A stretch of 10,509 nucleotides of DNA. Origin: CAVPGH01 sp046726955. GTDB taxonomy: Bacteria; Acidobacteriota; Vicinamibacteria; Fen-336. The notes under the pieces are model-generated. The model saw nothing but the letters and a program-made list of their open reading frames with translations, had not been told where the DNA came from and made no database searches. This document shows, in pieces, positions 1 to 6,302 of this stretch; within the stretch, counting starts at the first letter, position 1; each line of letters begins with the position of its first letter. The position numbers and the translations under genes are program-made. The stretch spans positions 1-10,509 of the forward strand of contig JBKPBQ010000587.1 of NCBI GenBank assembly GCA_046726955.1. The letters are read 5' to 3'.

Positions 1-1
1 G

Positions 2-265
2 GACTACATCGCTCACCTGCAGAATGAGACTTTTCGCGGCCTCGCCTCGATCGCGGGATTTCGTGGTGCGCAGATCCTCCGACGCGACGTTCCGGGAGGG
101 ACGGAGTTCAGGATCGTCACCGAGTGGGAGTCGCTCGAGGCCATACGCGGGTTCGCAGGCGATCGCCTCGAGGACGCCGTCGTTCCTGCGGTCGCCCGGG
201 ACCTGATGGTCGACTACGACCGGACCGTGGCTCACTACGAGGTCGTCGGTCGGTTTCCGTCCTAG
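2..265 (+). CDS. Antibiotic biosynthesis monooxygenase (ABM)-like domain protein, 3' part only
   Basis: An open frame runs in from the window edge and ends with TAG at 263-265, giving the last 87 residues; the start lies outside. The fragment alternates short helices and strands in the manner of a dimeric alpha-beta barrel (ABM/Dabb) domain. A helix rich in E/F/R/L is followed by a GFRGAQILRR strand, a TEFRIVTEWES strand and the motif SLEAIRGFAG, then a C-terminal VAHYEVVGRF strand. ABM domains occur in small quinol or heme monooxygenases and in many proteins of unknown reaction, so no substrate can be assigned. The next gene converges on it and their stop codons overlap. Family placement is by eye from the strand pattern and the EWES...A..FAG signature; it is moderately sure. 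Confidence 0.7.
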   Translation, partial: DYIAHLQNETFRGLASIAGFRGAQILRRDVPGGTEFRIVTEWESLEAIRGFAGDRLEDAVVPAVARDLMVDYDRTVAHYEVVGRFPS

Positions 266-957
266 GCAATTGCCGAGTCGGCGCGGGGCGAGCAAACAAA
301 GCAGGGCTGGAGGAACGGGCGAGCGCCTGCCGGATGAAAGGCGCGCAGCTCCCAGCCGGTCTCTTGCAGCAGGCTGTCCATGGTCCTACTTCCGAAAACC
401 ACCATTTCCAGAGGATGGCCCGGGCGTCTTCCTTCGAATCCGTCCAGGTCCGGATCGACGAAGGCCGTGAAGAGCAGCCCGCCCTCGGGTCGAATTACCT
501 TTCGGATGAGCCGCAGGAGGGTACGCGCGTCCGACAGGTCGAGATGCGTGAAGACCGAGAAGAGCCACACGACGTCGAACGTCGAGTCCACGGGAAGGCT
601 CGTCTCGTCCGCCAGCGCCCTGGACGATCCACTGTTGAAGAGATCGTGCCGAACGTCCCAGTGGACGAACCGGAATCGCGAGTCGAACGGCTCCAGGTTC
701 TGCGACAGGAAGTCCACGATCGGGCGATGAACTTCGATCCCCGTGTAGCGCTTGATGGCGATGCGGCGATTCACGATCGTTTGGGCGAATCGGACGCCGC
801 AGCCGATGTCCAGAACCTCGGACTCGGCGAGCGTCGTGATCCCCAGGCGCCGGGTGGCCAGGTCGATCAGGACGCTGCCGGTCTCCTCGTAGCCATCCAC
901 GGCCACGGTCGGCGAGTTGCGGTGCAGGTGAGCAGGAACTTCGAGCCGAAGGTCCAT
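262..957 (-). CDS. Class I SAM-dependent methyltransferase
   Basis: This 231-residue protein has a Rossmann-type methyltransferase core. Motif I (SAM-binding glycine loop) is VLDIGCG at residues 48-54. The acidic residue after strand 2 is E75 (TGIEV). Motif IV is FDVVWLFSVFTHL at about 127-139, and the post-motif strand RPEGGLLF is at about 156-163. The substrate is unknown. The FSVFTHL and GG-LLFT signatures are common in methyltransferases acting on small molecules or sugars. It is the last gene of the unit that starts with the sugar-binding protein: the ATG is 16 nt after the aquaporin stop, with GGAG in the gap as a likely ribosome-binding site. Its stop (TAG, complement of 262-264) overlaps the stop of the convergent gene. 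Codon use looks less strictly GC-ending than in iolA or iolD, which might indicate a later addition; this was judged by eye only. Confidence 0.85.
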   Translation of the reverse strand: MDLRLEVPAHLHRNSPTVAVDGYEETGSVLIDLATRRLGITTLAESEVLDIGCGVRFAQTIVNRRIAIKRYTGIEVHRPIVDFLSQNLEPFDSRFRFVHWDVRHDLFNSGSSRALADETSLPVDSTFDVVWLFSVFTHLDLSDARTLLRLIRKVIRPEGGLLFTAFVDPDLDGFEGRRPGHPLEMVVFGSRTMDSLLQETGWELRAFHPAGARPFLQPCFVCSPRADSAIA

Positions 958-973
958 GCCCCGACTCCGGTCC

Positions 974-1744
974 TCACTCCTTCGGGTGACGTCGGGCGAT
1001 GAGCACGTCGTAGACCCACCCTCCGAGGACGCCTCCCACGAGCGGACCCAGGATCGGTACCCACCACCAGCCGTCGCCCGCGCGGAAGACCTCGCTGCCC
1101 CATCCTCCGACGAGCGTGAAGAGGCGCGGACCGAGGTCTCGGGCCGGGTTGATCGCGTAGCCGGCGTTGAAGCCGAAGGTCATGCCGATGACCACCACGG
1201 CCAGGCCGACGAGCACCGGCGAGATCCGCGGCTCGGGCGCGAAGTTGCGCGGGTCTCCGAGAGCGAACACGCAGACGAGCAGGAACGCCGTCCCCACGAC
1301 CTGGTCCACCATGCCGCCGCCGAGCGTGAGGAACGCCTGCGGGTAGGTAGCGAAGATCCCCGCCGTGCCGTGCGCCCCGGCGACCTGGCGCACGCCGCCG
1401 TCGAAGTGGTCGAAGGCGGCGCGATACGTCAGGAAGGTCAGGGTCGCTCCCGCGAAAGCCCCCGCGAGCTGCGCAAGCCAGTAGGGCAGCACGCGCGGCC
1501 ATGGGAACCCGCGGTGGACGGCGAGCGCGAGCGTCACAGCGGGATTGAGGTGCGCGCCGGAGGCACCCGCGGAAACGTAGACGGCCATGGTCACAGCCAG
1601 CCCCCATCCGATGTTGATCGAGAGATACCCGCCGTGCGTGCCTCCGCTCAGGACGACCTGGGCCACCACCGCCGTCCCCAGGGTGATGAGGACGAGAGTC
1701 CCCAGGAACTCCGCCGCCACCGCCCGCGTCGCTTCCCTGCTCAT
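974..1744 (-). CDS. Aquaglyceroporin, MIP family (GlpF-like)
   Basis: A 256-residue six-helix major intrinsic protein, the usual length for the family. Both pore NPA boxes are present: GAHLNPAVT (N67) and GYAINPARD (N199). The Asp after the second NPAR box is typical of glycerol facilitators rather than water-only channels. Aligning by offset from the NPA boxes to E. coli GlpF (W48/G191/F200/R206), the selectivity-filter residues are W47, G187, Y196 and R202, so only the Phe is changed, to Tyr. It should let small neutral polyols or water cross the inner membrane. The start at 1744 is preferred over the upstream in-frame ATG at 1813. It has GAGG 5 nt upstream and lies 2 nt after the TGA of the sugar-binding gene (translational coupling), and it puts the first membrane helix at the normal distance. 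An aquaporin inside an inositol locus is unusual; its true solute is inferred only. Confidence 0.92.
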   Translation of the reverse strand: MSREATRAVAAEFLGTLVLITLGTAVVAQVVLSGGTHGGYLSINIGWGLAVTMAVYVSAGASGAHLNPAVTLALAVHRGFPWPRVLPYWLAQLAGAFAGATLTFLTYRAAFDHFDGGVRQVAGAHGTAGIFATYPQAFLTLGGGMVDQVVGTAFLLVCVFALGDPRNFAPEPRISPVLVGLAVVVIGMTFGFNAGYAINPARDLGPRLFTLVGGWGSEVFRAGDGWWWVPILGPLVGGVLGGWVYDVLIARRHPKE

Positions 1745-1746
1745 CG

Positions 1747-2679
1747 TCACCTCGAGTTCCGGGTCACGAGCCCGATCTTCGTGCGCTGGTCCGCCGCCAC
1801 CGCCTCTCCCCACAGGAGCTTCACCGCCGTCTCCACCGCGATGCGGCCCATCTCCGACGGGAACTGCGCGATCGAGGCGTCCATCGTCCCCGCCTCGATG
1901 GCCTTCCGCGCGTCGTCCACCGCGTCGAAGCCGATCACGCGCACCTTGCCCGTACGCCCGGCGGCGGCGATCGCCTCCACCGCCCCGAGCGCCATCATGT
2001 CGTTGCAGGCGAAGACCGAGTCGATCTCGGGATGGGCCTGCAGCATGTTCTGGAAGACGTTGAAGCCCTGGTCCCGCTCCCAGTTCGCGGTCTGCGAGCT
2101 CACGACCGCGACGCCGGGCGCGCCCTGGATCGCCTCGCGGAAGCCGCGGAGGCGGGAGTCGCCCGTCTCATGCCCTGGTATTCCTTCGAGCACGGCGACC
2201 TTGGCCCGTCCCCCGCTCGCCTCCACGAGGTGACGGCCCGCGAGCCGACCTCCCTCGACGTTGTCGGATCCCACGTAGCTCTCCGTGTGCACCCCGGCCT
2301 CGCGTGCCGCGTCCGCATCCACCTCGTCGTCCACGACCACGATCGGGATGCGGGCCGCGTTGGCCTTGGCGAGGGCGGGGACGATGCCCTTCGAGCTCGC
2401 GGGCGCGATGCAGAGGGCGGACACTCCCGTCTCCACGAGGTTCTCGACGATCTGCATCTGCTTCTCCACGTCGACCTCGCGCTCGGGCGACTGCACAACG
2501 AGGCGCACCCCGAGCCGGCCGGCCGCGTCCTCCGCCCCCCGCTGCATATCGATGAAGAAGGGATTGTTGGGCGTCTTGAGCACGAGGGCGATCCGCGGTC
2601 CGGCCCCAGGCGACGAGTCACGACACGCGAGGCCGGCGAGCGCGAGACACACCCCGACGAGGAGACGATCGCGCTTCAT
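1747..2679 (-). CDS. RbsB-type sugar/cyclitol ABC substrate-binding lipoprotein
   Basis: A 310-residue periplasmic-binding protein of the ribose/inositol type (Peripla_BP_4). The N-terminus is a lipoprotein signal: MKRDR, a hydrophobic stretch, then LAGLAC with the lipidated Cys at 19. Positions that touch sugar in RbsB are recognisable: NPFF at 39-42, D117/D118, DSRLRGF at 174-180, W200 (Phe in RbsB), N226 in ACNDMMALGA, D252 in GFD and Q272 in IAQFP. This supports a working pentose-, hexose- or inositol-type ligand pocket. By context myo-inositol is the best guess. No ATPase or permease gene lies beside it; the next gene is an aquaporin 2 nt downstream. Transcription probably starts at about 2724 from the TTGACA promoter of the shared element. 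The ATG at 2679 has GGGAGG 14 nt and AAGG 6 nt upstream. A scavenging or sensory role cannot be excluded. Confidence 0.9.
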   Translation of the reverse strand: MKRDRLLVGVCLALAGLACRDSSPGAGPRIALVLKTPNNPFFIDMQRGAEDAAGRLGVRLVVQSPEREVDVEKQMQIVENLVETGVSALCIAPASSKGIVPALAKANAARIPIVVVDDEVDADAAREAGVHTESYVGSDNVEGGRLAGRHLVEASGGRAKVAVLEGIPGHETGDSRLRGFREAIQGAPGVAVVSSQTANWERDQGFNVFQNMLQAHPEIDSVFACNDMMALGAVEAIAAAGRTGKVRVIGFDAVDDARKAIEAGTMDASIAQFPSEMGRIAVETAVKLLWGEAVAADQRTKIGLVTRNSR

Positions 2680-2705
2680 GAGCCTTGGAGCCTCCCTGGA
2701 AACTC

Positions 2706-2760
2706 TTGCCTGGAGCGTTCCAGCGCGCGTAAGTTAGAATTCGAGCGAACCGACTGTCAA
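2706..2760. promoter_or_regulatory. Bidirectional promoter-operator element, copy A (sugar-binding operon / mmsA)
   Basis: On the minus strand, TTGACA (2760-2755), an 18-bp spacer and TAACTT (2736-2731) form a promoter for the sugar-binding/aquaporin/methyltransferase unit, with a predicted start near 2724. On the plus strand, TTGCCT (2706-2711), an 18-bp spacer and TAAGTT (2730-2735) form a promoter for mmsA, with a predicted start near 2742. The two -10 boxes overlap with a 1-bp offset. The palindrome at 2711-2722 lies just past the minus-strand start and overlaps the plus-strand -35 and spacer, so a repressor bound there could block both directions. The boxes, spacing and palindrome recur at 5378-5432, which is the main reason for trusting them. 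Confidence 0.72.
2711..2722. promoter_or_regulatory. Putative LacI-family operator, copy A
   Basis: TGGAGCGTTCCA differs at one base from the perfect palindrome TGGAACGTTCCA at 5416-5427. It is flanked by C and G, which extends the symmetry to 14 bp with one mismatched pair. The central CpG is the step where LacI-family hinge helices insert a leucine. It lies at the same distance (38 bp) from the TTGACA box as copy B. Assignment to the LacI protein at 4346-5377 is inferred from its proximity to copy B. Confidence 0.7.
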
Positions 2761-2793
2761 GCCACGGCCGGAAAGCGAAGCGAGGAGGGACCC

Positions 2794-4335
2794 ATGGCGA
2801 CTGCCACCGACCGTACGGAGGCGGCCCCGAAGCCCGCCGGAAGCGGCCCCGTCACCCGTCACTGGATCGACGGCGCCCCCGCGGACGGTGGGGATCGCCG
2901 GGGTCCCATCTACAACCCCGCGACGGGAGAGCGCCGGGCCGAGGTCCTCTACGCGGACGTGGCCACGGTGGACCGGGCGGTCGCCGCCGCCAAGAACGCT
3001 TTCGCGGAGTGGCGCGAGACCTCTCTCGGCAAGCGCGCCAAGATCATGCTCGCCTACCGTGAGCTGCTCGTGAAGCGGAGCGACGAGCTCGCCCGCATCC
3101 TCACGCTGGAGCACGGCAAGGTCTTCACGGACGCCCAGGGCGAGGTGGCGCGCGGCCTCGAGGTCGTCGAGTTCGCCTGCGGGATCCCCCACCTCGTGAA
3201 GGGCGAGTTCTCCGAGAACGTCTCGCAGCAGGTGGACAGCTACTCCATCCGGCAGCCTCTGGGTGTGGTCGCCGGGATCACGCCCTTCAACTTCCCGGCG
3301 ATGGTCCCGATGTGGATGTACCCCATCGCGATCGCCTGCGGAAATTGCTTCGTGCTCAAGCCGTCGGAGCGCGATCCCAGCGCCGCCAACCTCGCCGCCG
3401 AGCTCCTCGCCGAGGCCGGCCTCCCCAAGGGCGTCTTCAACGTGGTCCACGGCGACAAGGTGACGGTCGACCGCCTGCTCGAGCACCCGGACGTGGCCGC
3501 GGTGAGCTTCGTGGGCTCGACGCCCATCGCCAAGTACGTCTACGAGACGGGGACACGGCACGGCAAGCGCGTACAGGCTCTCGGTGGCGCGAAGAACCAC
3601 ATGGTCGTCCTCCCCGACGCGGACATGGACCTCGCCGCCGACGCGGCGGTGGGAGCCGCCTACGGCTCCGCCGGCGAGCGCTGCATGGCGATCTCCGTGC
3701 TCCTCACCGTGGGCAACGCCGCGGAAAAGCTGATCCCGAAGGTCCGCGAGCGCCTGGCGAAGATCCGCGTGGGCGACGGCCTCGAGGCGGGGAGCGAGAT
3801 GGGGCCGCTCGTGACCGGCGAGCACCTCGCCCGCGTCCGCTCCTACGTGGACAACGGAAGCGGCGAGGGCGCGTCGCTGCTCGACGACGGCCGAAAGCTG
3901 AAGGTCGAGGGACGGGCCGCCGGCTTCTTCCTCGGCCCCACGCTGTTCGACCACGTGAAGCCGGGGATGAAGCTCTACGAGGACGAGATCTTCGGCCCGG
4001 TGCTGTCCGTCGTGCGCACGGGGACGTACGACGAGGCGATCGACCTCGTGAACTCGAACCACCGGGCGAACGGAGTGGCCGTCTTCACGAACGACGGCGG
4101 CGCCGCCCGCAAGTTCCAGAACGAGATCCAGGTGGGGATGGTCGGGATCAACGTCCCGATCCCGGTGCCGATGGCCTTCTATTCCTTCGGAGGGTGGAAG
4201 GACAGCCTCTTCGGCGACATGTCCGTCCACGGAATGGAAGGCGTGCGCTTCTACACGCGCCCCAAGGTGGTGACGAGCCGCTGGCCCGACCCGCGCCACC
4301 GGGGCGCCGACCTGGGATTCCCCACGACGAAGTAA
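2794..4335 (+). CDS. mmsA: (Methyl)malonate-semialdehyde dehydrogenase, CoA-acylating
   Basis: A 513-residue aldehyde dehydrogenase of the MmsA/IolA class, slightly longer than the usual ~490-500 because of an N-terminal extension rich in Ala and Pro. It oxidises malonate semialdehyde (last step of inositol catabolism) or methylmalonate semialdehyde (valine catabolism) with NAD+ and CoA, giving acetyl- or propionyl-CoA. Visible landmarks are TPFNFP with the oxyanion Asn N166, LKPSERDPS with K189, FVGSTPIAKYVY in the Rossmann part and GERCMAISV with the nucleophile C297. The general-base Glu of hydrolytic ALDHs (ELGG) is Ala here (ALGGAKNHM, A262), as expected for the CoA-dependent class. The start at 2794 has GGAGG at 2784-2788, 5 nt away; the frame is open further upstream, but that stretch runs through the promoter and the opposite gene. 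It ends 10 bp before the convergent lacI gene. Symbol iolA would apply equally. Confidence 0.95.
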   Translation: MATATDRTEAAPKPAGSGPVTRHWIDGAPADGGDRRGPIYNPATGERRAEVLYADVATVDRAVAAAKNAFAEWRETSLGKRAKIMLAYRELLVKRSDELARILTLEHGKVFTDAQGEVARGLEVVEFACGIPHLVKGEFSENVSQQVDSYSIRQPLGVVAGITPFNFPAMVPMWMYPIAIACGNCFVLKPSERDPSAANLAAELLAEAGLPKGVFNVVHGDKVTVDRLLEHPDVAAVSFVGSTPIAKYVYETGTRHGKRVQALGGAKNHMVVLPDADMDLAADAAVGAAYGSAGERCMAISVLLTVGNAAEKLIPKVRERLAKIRVGDGLEAGSEMGPLVTGEHLARVRSYVDNGSGEGASLLDDGRKLKVEGRAAGFFLGPTLFDHVKPGMKLYEDEIFGPVLSVVRTGTYDEAIDLVNSNHRANGVAVFTNDGGAARKFQNEIQVGMVGINVPIPVPMAFYSFGGWKDSLFGDMSVHGMEGVRFYTRPKVVTSRWPDPRHRGADLGFPTTK

Positions 4336-4345
4336 GTACACGACC

Positions 4346-5377
4346 TCAGGACGTCGCCCGCTCGGGAGGCGGCGCCGTCGTGCCGCGGACGACGAGGCTC
4401 GGCGAGAGCACGGCCCGTCGCGGACGGGTCCGCCCCTCCTCCAGCCTCTCCATGAGGATGCTGACCGCCATCTGCCCCATCTCGAGCCGCGGCTGGTGGA
4501 CGGTCGTGAGCGAGAGGTGGCGGAGGGCGGCGAGCGACGTGTTGTCGTAGCCGACGAGCGACACGTCGCCGGGCACGCGAAGCCCGCGCTCCTCGATCGC
4601 GTTCAGGACGCCGATCGCAGCCAGATCGTTGGCGGCGAAGATCGCGGTGGGCCGCGGTCGATTCTCGAGGAGGACGAGCCCCCCGCTGTGCCCTCCCTCC
4701 TCCGTGAAGGAGCCGGAAGCGACGAGGCGGTACTTGCCGAGCCGCAGGTCGCGCATCGCCTCCTCGTAGCCCCCGCGGCGCGCGTCCGCGCCCGCGCCGA
4801 CGCCCCCGTCCACGTGGGCGATCGACTTGTGACCGAGCGACGCGCAGTGCCGAACCGCGGCCACCGCCCCCGCCCAGTCGTCGTTCGTCACGCTGTCGAG
4901 GGAGAGGGCGCGAGCGGTGCGGCCGACGAGCACGACGGGCAGCTCGCGGCTCGCGTCCACGATGAGCCGGCTCTCCACGAGGACGCCGGCGAGGATGAGA
5001 CCGTCCACCCGCAGCTGCAGCAGCGTCTCGATCGCCGCGTCCTCCCGCTCGGGATCGCGGCCACCCGTGGTGACGAGGACGCGGTAGCCCGCGCGGGCCG
5101 CCTGCTCGTGGATCCCGTCCACCACGTCGGCGAAGAACGGATTGTGGAGGTCGGAAGAGAGCACGCCCAGGATCCCCGTCCGGCGCTGCACGAGCCCGCG
5201 CGCCATCGCGTTCGGCCGGTAGCCGAGCGCGGCCGCCGCCGCCTGCACGGCCGCCCTCCGCTTCGGGCTGACGTGCCGTGCCCCGCGCATGACCAGGGAG
5301 ACGAGAGACTTCGACACCCCGGCCCGGCGGGCCACGTCGGTGATGGTTGGTTTCCCGCGGCGCCCCCGCGATGGCAC
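4346..5377 (-). CDS. LacI-family transcriptional repressor, probable inositol-locus regulator
   Basis: A 343-residue LacI/GalR regulator. The N-terminal helix-turn-helix is TITDVARRAGVSKSLVSLVM at residues 11-30. The hinge reads ALGYRPNAMARGLV with L62 at the position that intercalates into a central CpG. A Peripla_BP_3 sensor domain follows, starting ILGVLSSDLHNPFF, with FAANDLAAIGVLNAI and VPGDVSLVGYD as family landmarks. The GTG at 5377 is chosen: AAGGA lies 7 nt upstream, the HTH then begins about 10 residues in, and the predicted transcript start (near 5396) is downstream of the alternative ATG at 5428, which would also run into iolB. It is divergent from iolB-iolD and reads from the element with the perfect palindrome, so autoregulation is likely. 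The ligand is not readable; an inositol intermediate is inferred from context. Confidence 0.93.
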   Translation of the reverse strand: MPSRGRRGKPTITDVARRAGVSKSLVSLVMRGARHVSPKRRAAVQAAAAALGYRPNAMARGLVQRRTGILGVLSSDLHNPFFADVVDGIHEQAARAGYRVLVTTGGRDPEREDAAIETLLQLRVDGLILAGVLVESRLIVDASRELPVVLVGRTARALSLDSVTNDDWAGAVAAVRHCASLGHKSIAHVDGGVGAGADARRGGYEEAMRDLRLGKYRLVASGSFTEEGGHSGGLVLLENRPRPTAIFAANDLAAIGVLNAIEERGLRVPGDVSLVGYDNTSLAALRHLSLTTVHQPRLEMGQMAVSILMERLEEGRTRPRRAVLSPSLVVRGTTAPPPERATS

Positions 5378-5432
5378 TTGACAGTCCTTGGTCGAGATCG
5401 CTAGGTTAGCCGACGTGGAACGTTCCAAGCAA
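5378..5432. promoter_or_regulatory. Bidirectional promoter-operator element, copy B (lacI / iolB-iolD)
   Basis: On the plus strand, a consensus TTGACA (5378-5383), an 18-bp spacer and TAGGTT (5402-5407) predict a transcript start near 5414 for iolB-iolD. On the minus strand, TTGCTT (5432-5427), an 18-bp spacer and TAACCT (5408-5403) predict a start near 5396 for the repressor gene. The whole divergent control region is only 37 bp between the two GTG starts, so both promoters and the operator are interleaved. The same 55-bp plan, in reverse orientation, lies at 2706-2760. TTGACAGTC, CTA..TTA, the palindrome and GCAA are conserved in place between the two copies, while the bases between them have diverged. 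Confidence 0.75.
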
Positions 5433-6302
5433 CTCGGACGCGCGCTCTTCCGTCCCGCGGGACGCGCGGCGGACGGGGACGATCCCGTCCTCGTGACCCC
5501 GGAGAACGCCGGCTGGTCCTTCGCGGGCCTTCGCGTGATCCGTCTCGCTCCCGGGCAGGCGCGCGAGCTCGAGACGGGCAGAGACGAGATGCTCGTGCTT
5601 CCCCTCGCCGGATCGTGCGTCGTGGAGTGCGAGGGCGCTCGGTTCGACCTTCAGGGCCGGGCTTCGGTCTTCGCGCGCGTGACCGACTTCGCCTACGTTC
5701 CCCGGGATGCGCGCGTCCGCATCACGAGCAGCGCCGGCGGGGAGATGGCGCTGCCGACGGCGCGCGCCCGGCGGCGCCTGCCCCCCGCCTACGGACCCGC
5801 GGAGAAGGTGCCGATCGAGATCCGCGGCGCGGGCGACGCCACGCGGCAGGTCAACAATTTCTGCTCGCCCGAGACGTTCCCGGCGGACCGCCTGGTCGCG
5901 GTCGAGCTCTTGACCCCCGCGGGCAATTGGTCCTCGTATCCGCCCCACAAGCACGACGAGGAGCGCGAGGGCGAGGCGATCCTCGAGGAGATCTACTACT
6001 TCCGCATCGCCCGCCCCGAGGGCTTCGGCTTCCACCGCACGTATACGAAGGACGGCGCCATCGACGCCACCGTCACCGTCCGCGACGGCGACGTCTTCCT
6101 CGTGCCCCGCGGCTACCACGGCCCCTGCGTCGCGACGCCAGACCACGACATGTACTACCTCAACGTGCTCGCGGGCCCCGGAGAGAAGCGCTCGATGGTG
6201 TTTTGCGACGATCCCGATCACCATTGGGTCCGCGACGCCTGGACCCGGACGAAGCCGGACCCGCGGGTGCCGCTGACCTCCGACCGAGGAGCACGGCGAT
6301 GA
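5415..6302 (+). CDS. iolB: 5-deoxy-glucuronate isomerase
   Basis: A 295-residue IolB/KduI-type double-cupin isomerase (family usually ~270). It converts 5-deoxy-D-glucuronate to 5-dehydro-2-deoxy-D-gluconate in cytosolic inositol breakdown. The N-terminal cupin carries the IolB hallmark VTPENAGW (residues 27-34). The C-terminal cupin carries YPPHKHDEE with probable metal ligands H178, H180 and E185, followed by EEIYYFRI, then GDVFLVPRGYHGP with H235 as the fourth ligand and DMYYLNVLAGP. Ligand numbering is by analogy with KduI. The GTG at 5415 is preferred to an in-frame TTG at 5388, which lies inside the spacer of the predicted promoter. No good Shine-Dalgarno precedes 5415, and the predicted transcript start falls at or next to it, so the message may be leaderless. 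The stop overlaps the iolD start (ATGA). Confidence 0.92.
   Translation: MERSKQLGRALFRPAGRAADGDDPVLVTPENAGWSFAGLRVIRLAPGQARELETGRDEMLVLPLAGSCVVECEGARFDLQGRASVFARVTDFAYVPRDARVRITSSAGGEMALPTARARRRLPPAYGPAEKVPIEIRGAGDATRQVNNFCSPETFPADRLVAVELLTPAGNWSSYPPHKHDEEREGEAILEEIYYFRIARPEGFGFHRTYTKDGAIDATVTVRDGDVFLVPRGYHGPCVATPDHDMYYLNVLAGPGEKRSMVFCDDPDHHWVRDAWTRTKPDPRVPLTSDRGARR
5416..5427. promoter_or_regulatory. Putative LacI-family operator, copy B (perfect palindrome)
   Basis: TGGAACGTTCCA is a perfect 12-bp inverted repeat with central CpG. It begins at the second base of the iolB GTG start codon and covers codons 1 to 5. Bound repressor would sit just past the predicted iolB transcript start and between the -35 and -10 boxes of the repressor gene's own promoter. 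That is consistent with repression of iolBD and autoregulation. Confidence 0.75.

Noticed and set aside
1745..1813. Upstream ATG at 1813 extending the aquaporin by 23 residues
   Set aside because: The extension overlaps the end of the binding-protein gene and is Gly/Arg-rich; the ATG at 1744 has its own SD and normal spacing to helix 1.
956..2233. 425-codon plus-strand open frame opposite the aquaporin and binding-protein genes
   Set aside because: Low-complexity Arg/Glu/Ser translation; the minus strand has two genes with conserved family motifs.
2734..4341. 535-codon minus-strand open frame opposite mmsA
   Set aside because: Composition is His/Val/Arg/Glu-rich shadow coding; the plus strand encodes a clear aldehyde dehydrogenase with catalytic Cys.
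4336..4400. Imperfect hairpin GACGTCGCC ... GGCGGCGCCGTC after mmsA
   Set aside because: It lies within the lacI coding sequence, needs bulges and has no T run; ordinary for GC-rich coding DNA.
5378..5428. ATG at 5428 as the repressor start
   Set aside because: It would run through the promoter-operator and into iolB; the GTG at 5377 has AAGGA at 7 nt and gives a standard LacI N-terminus.
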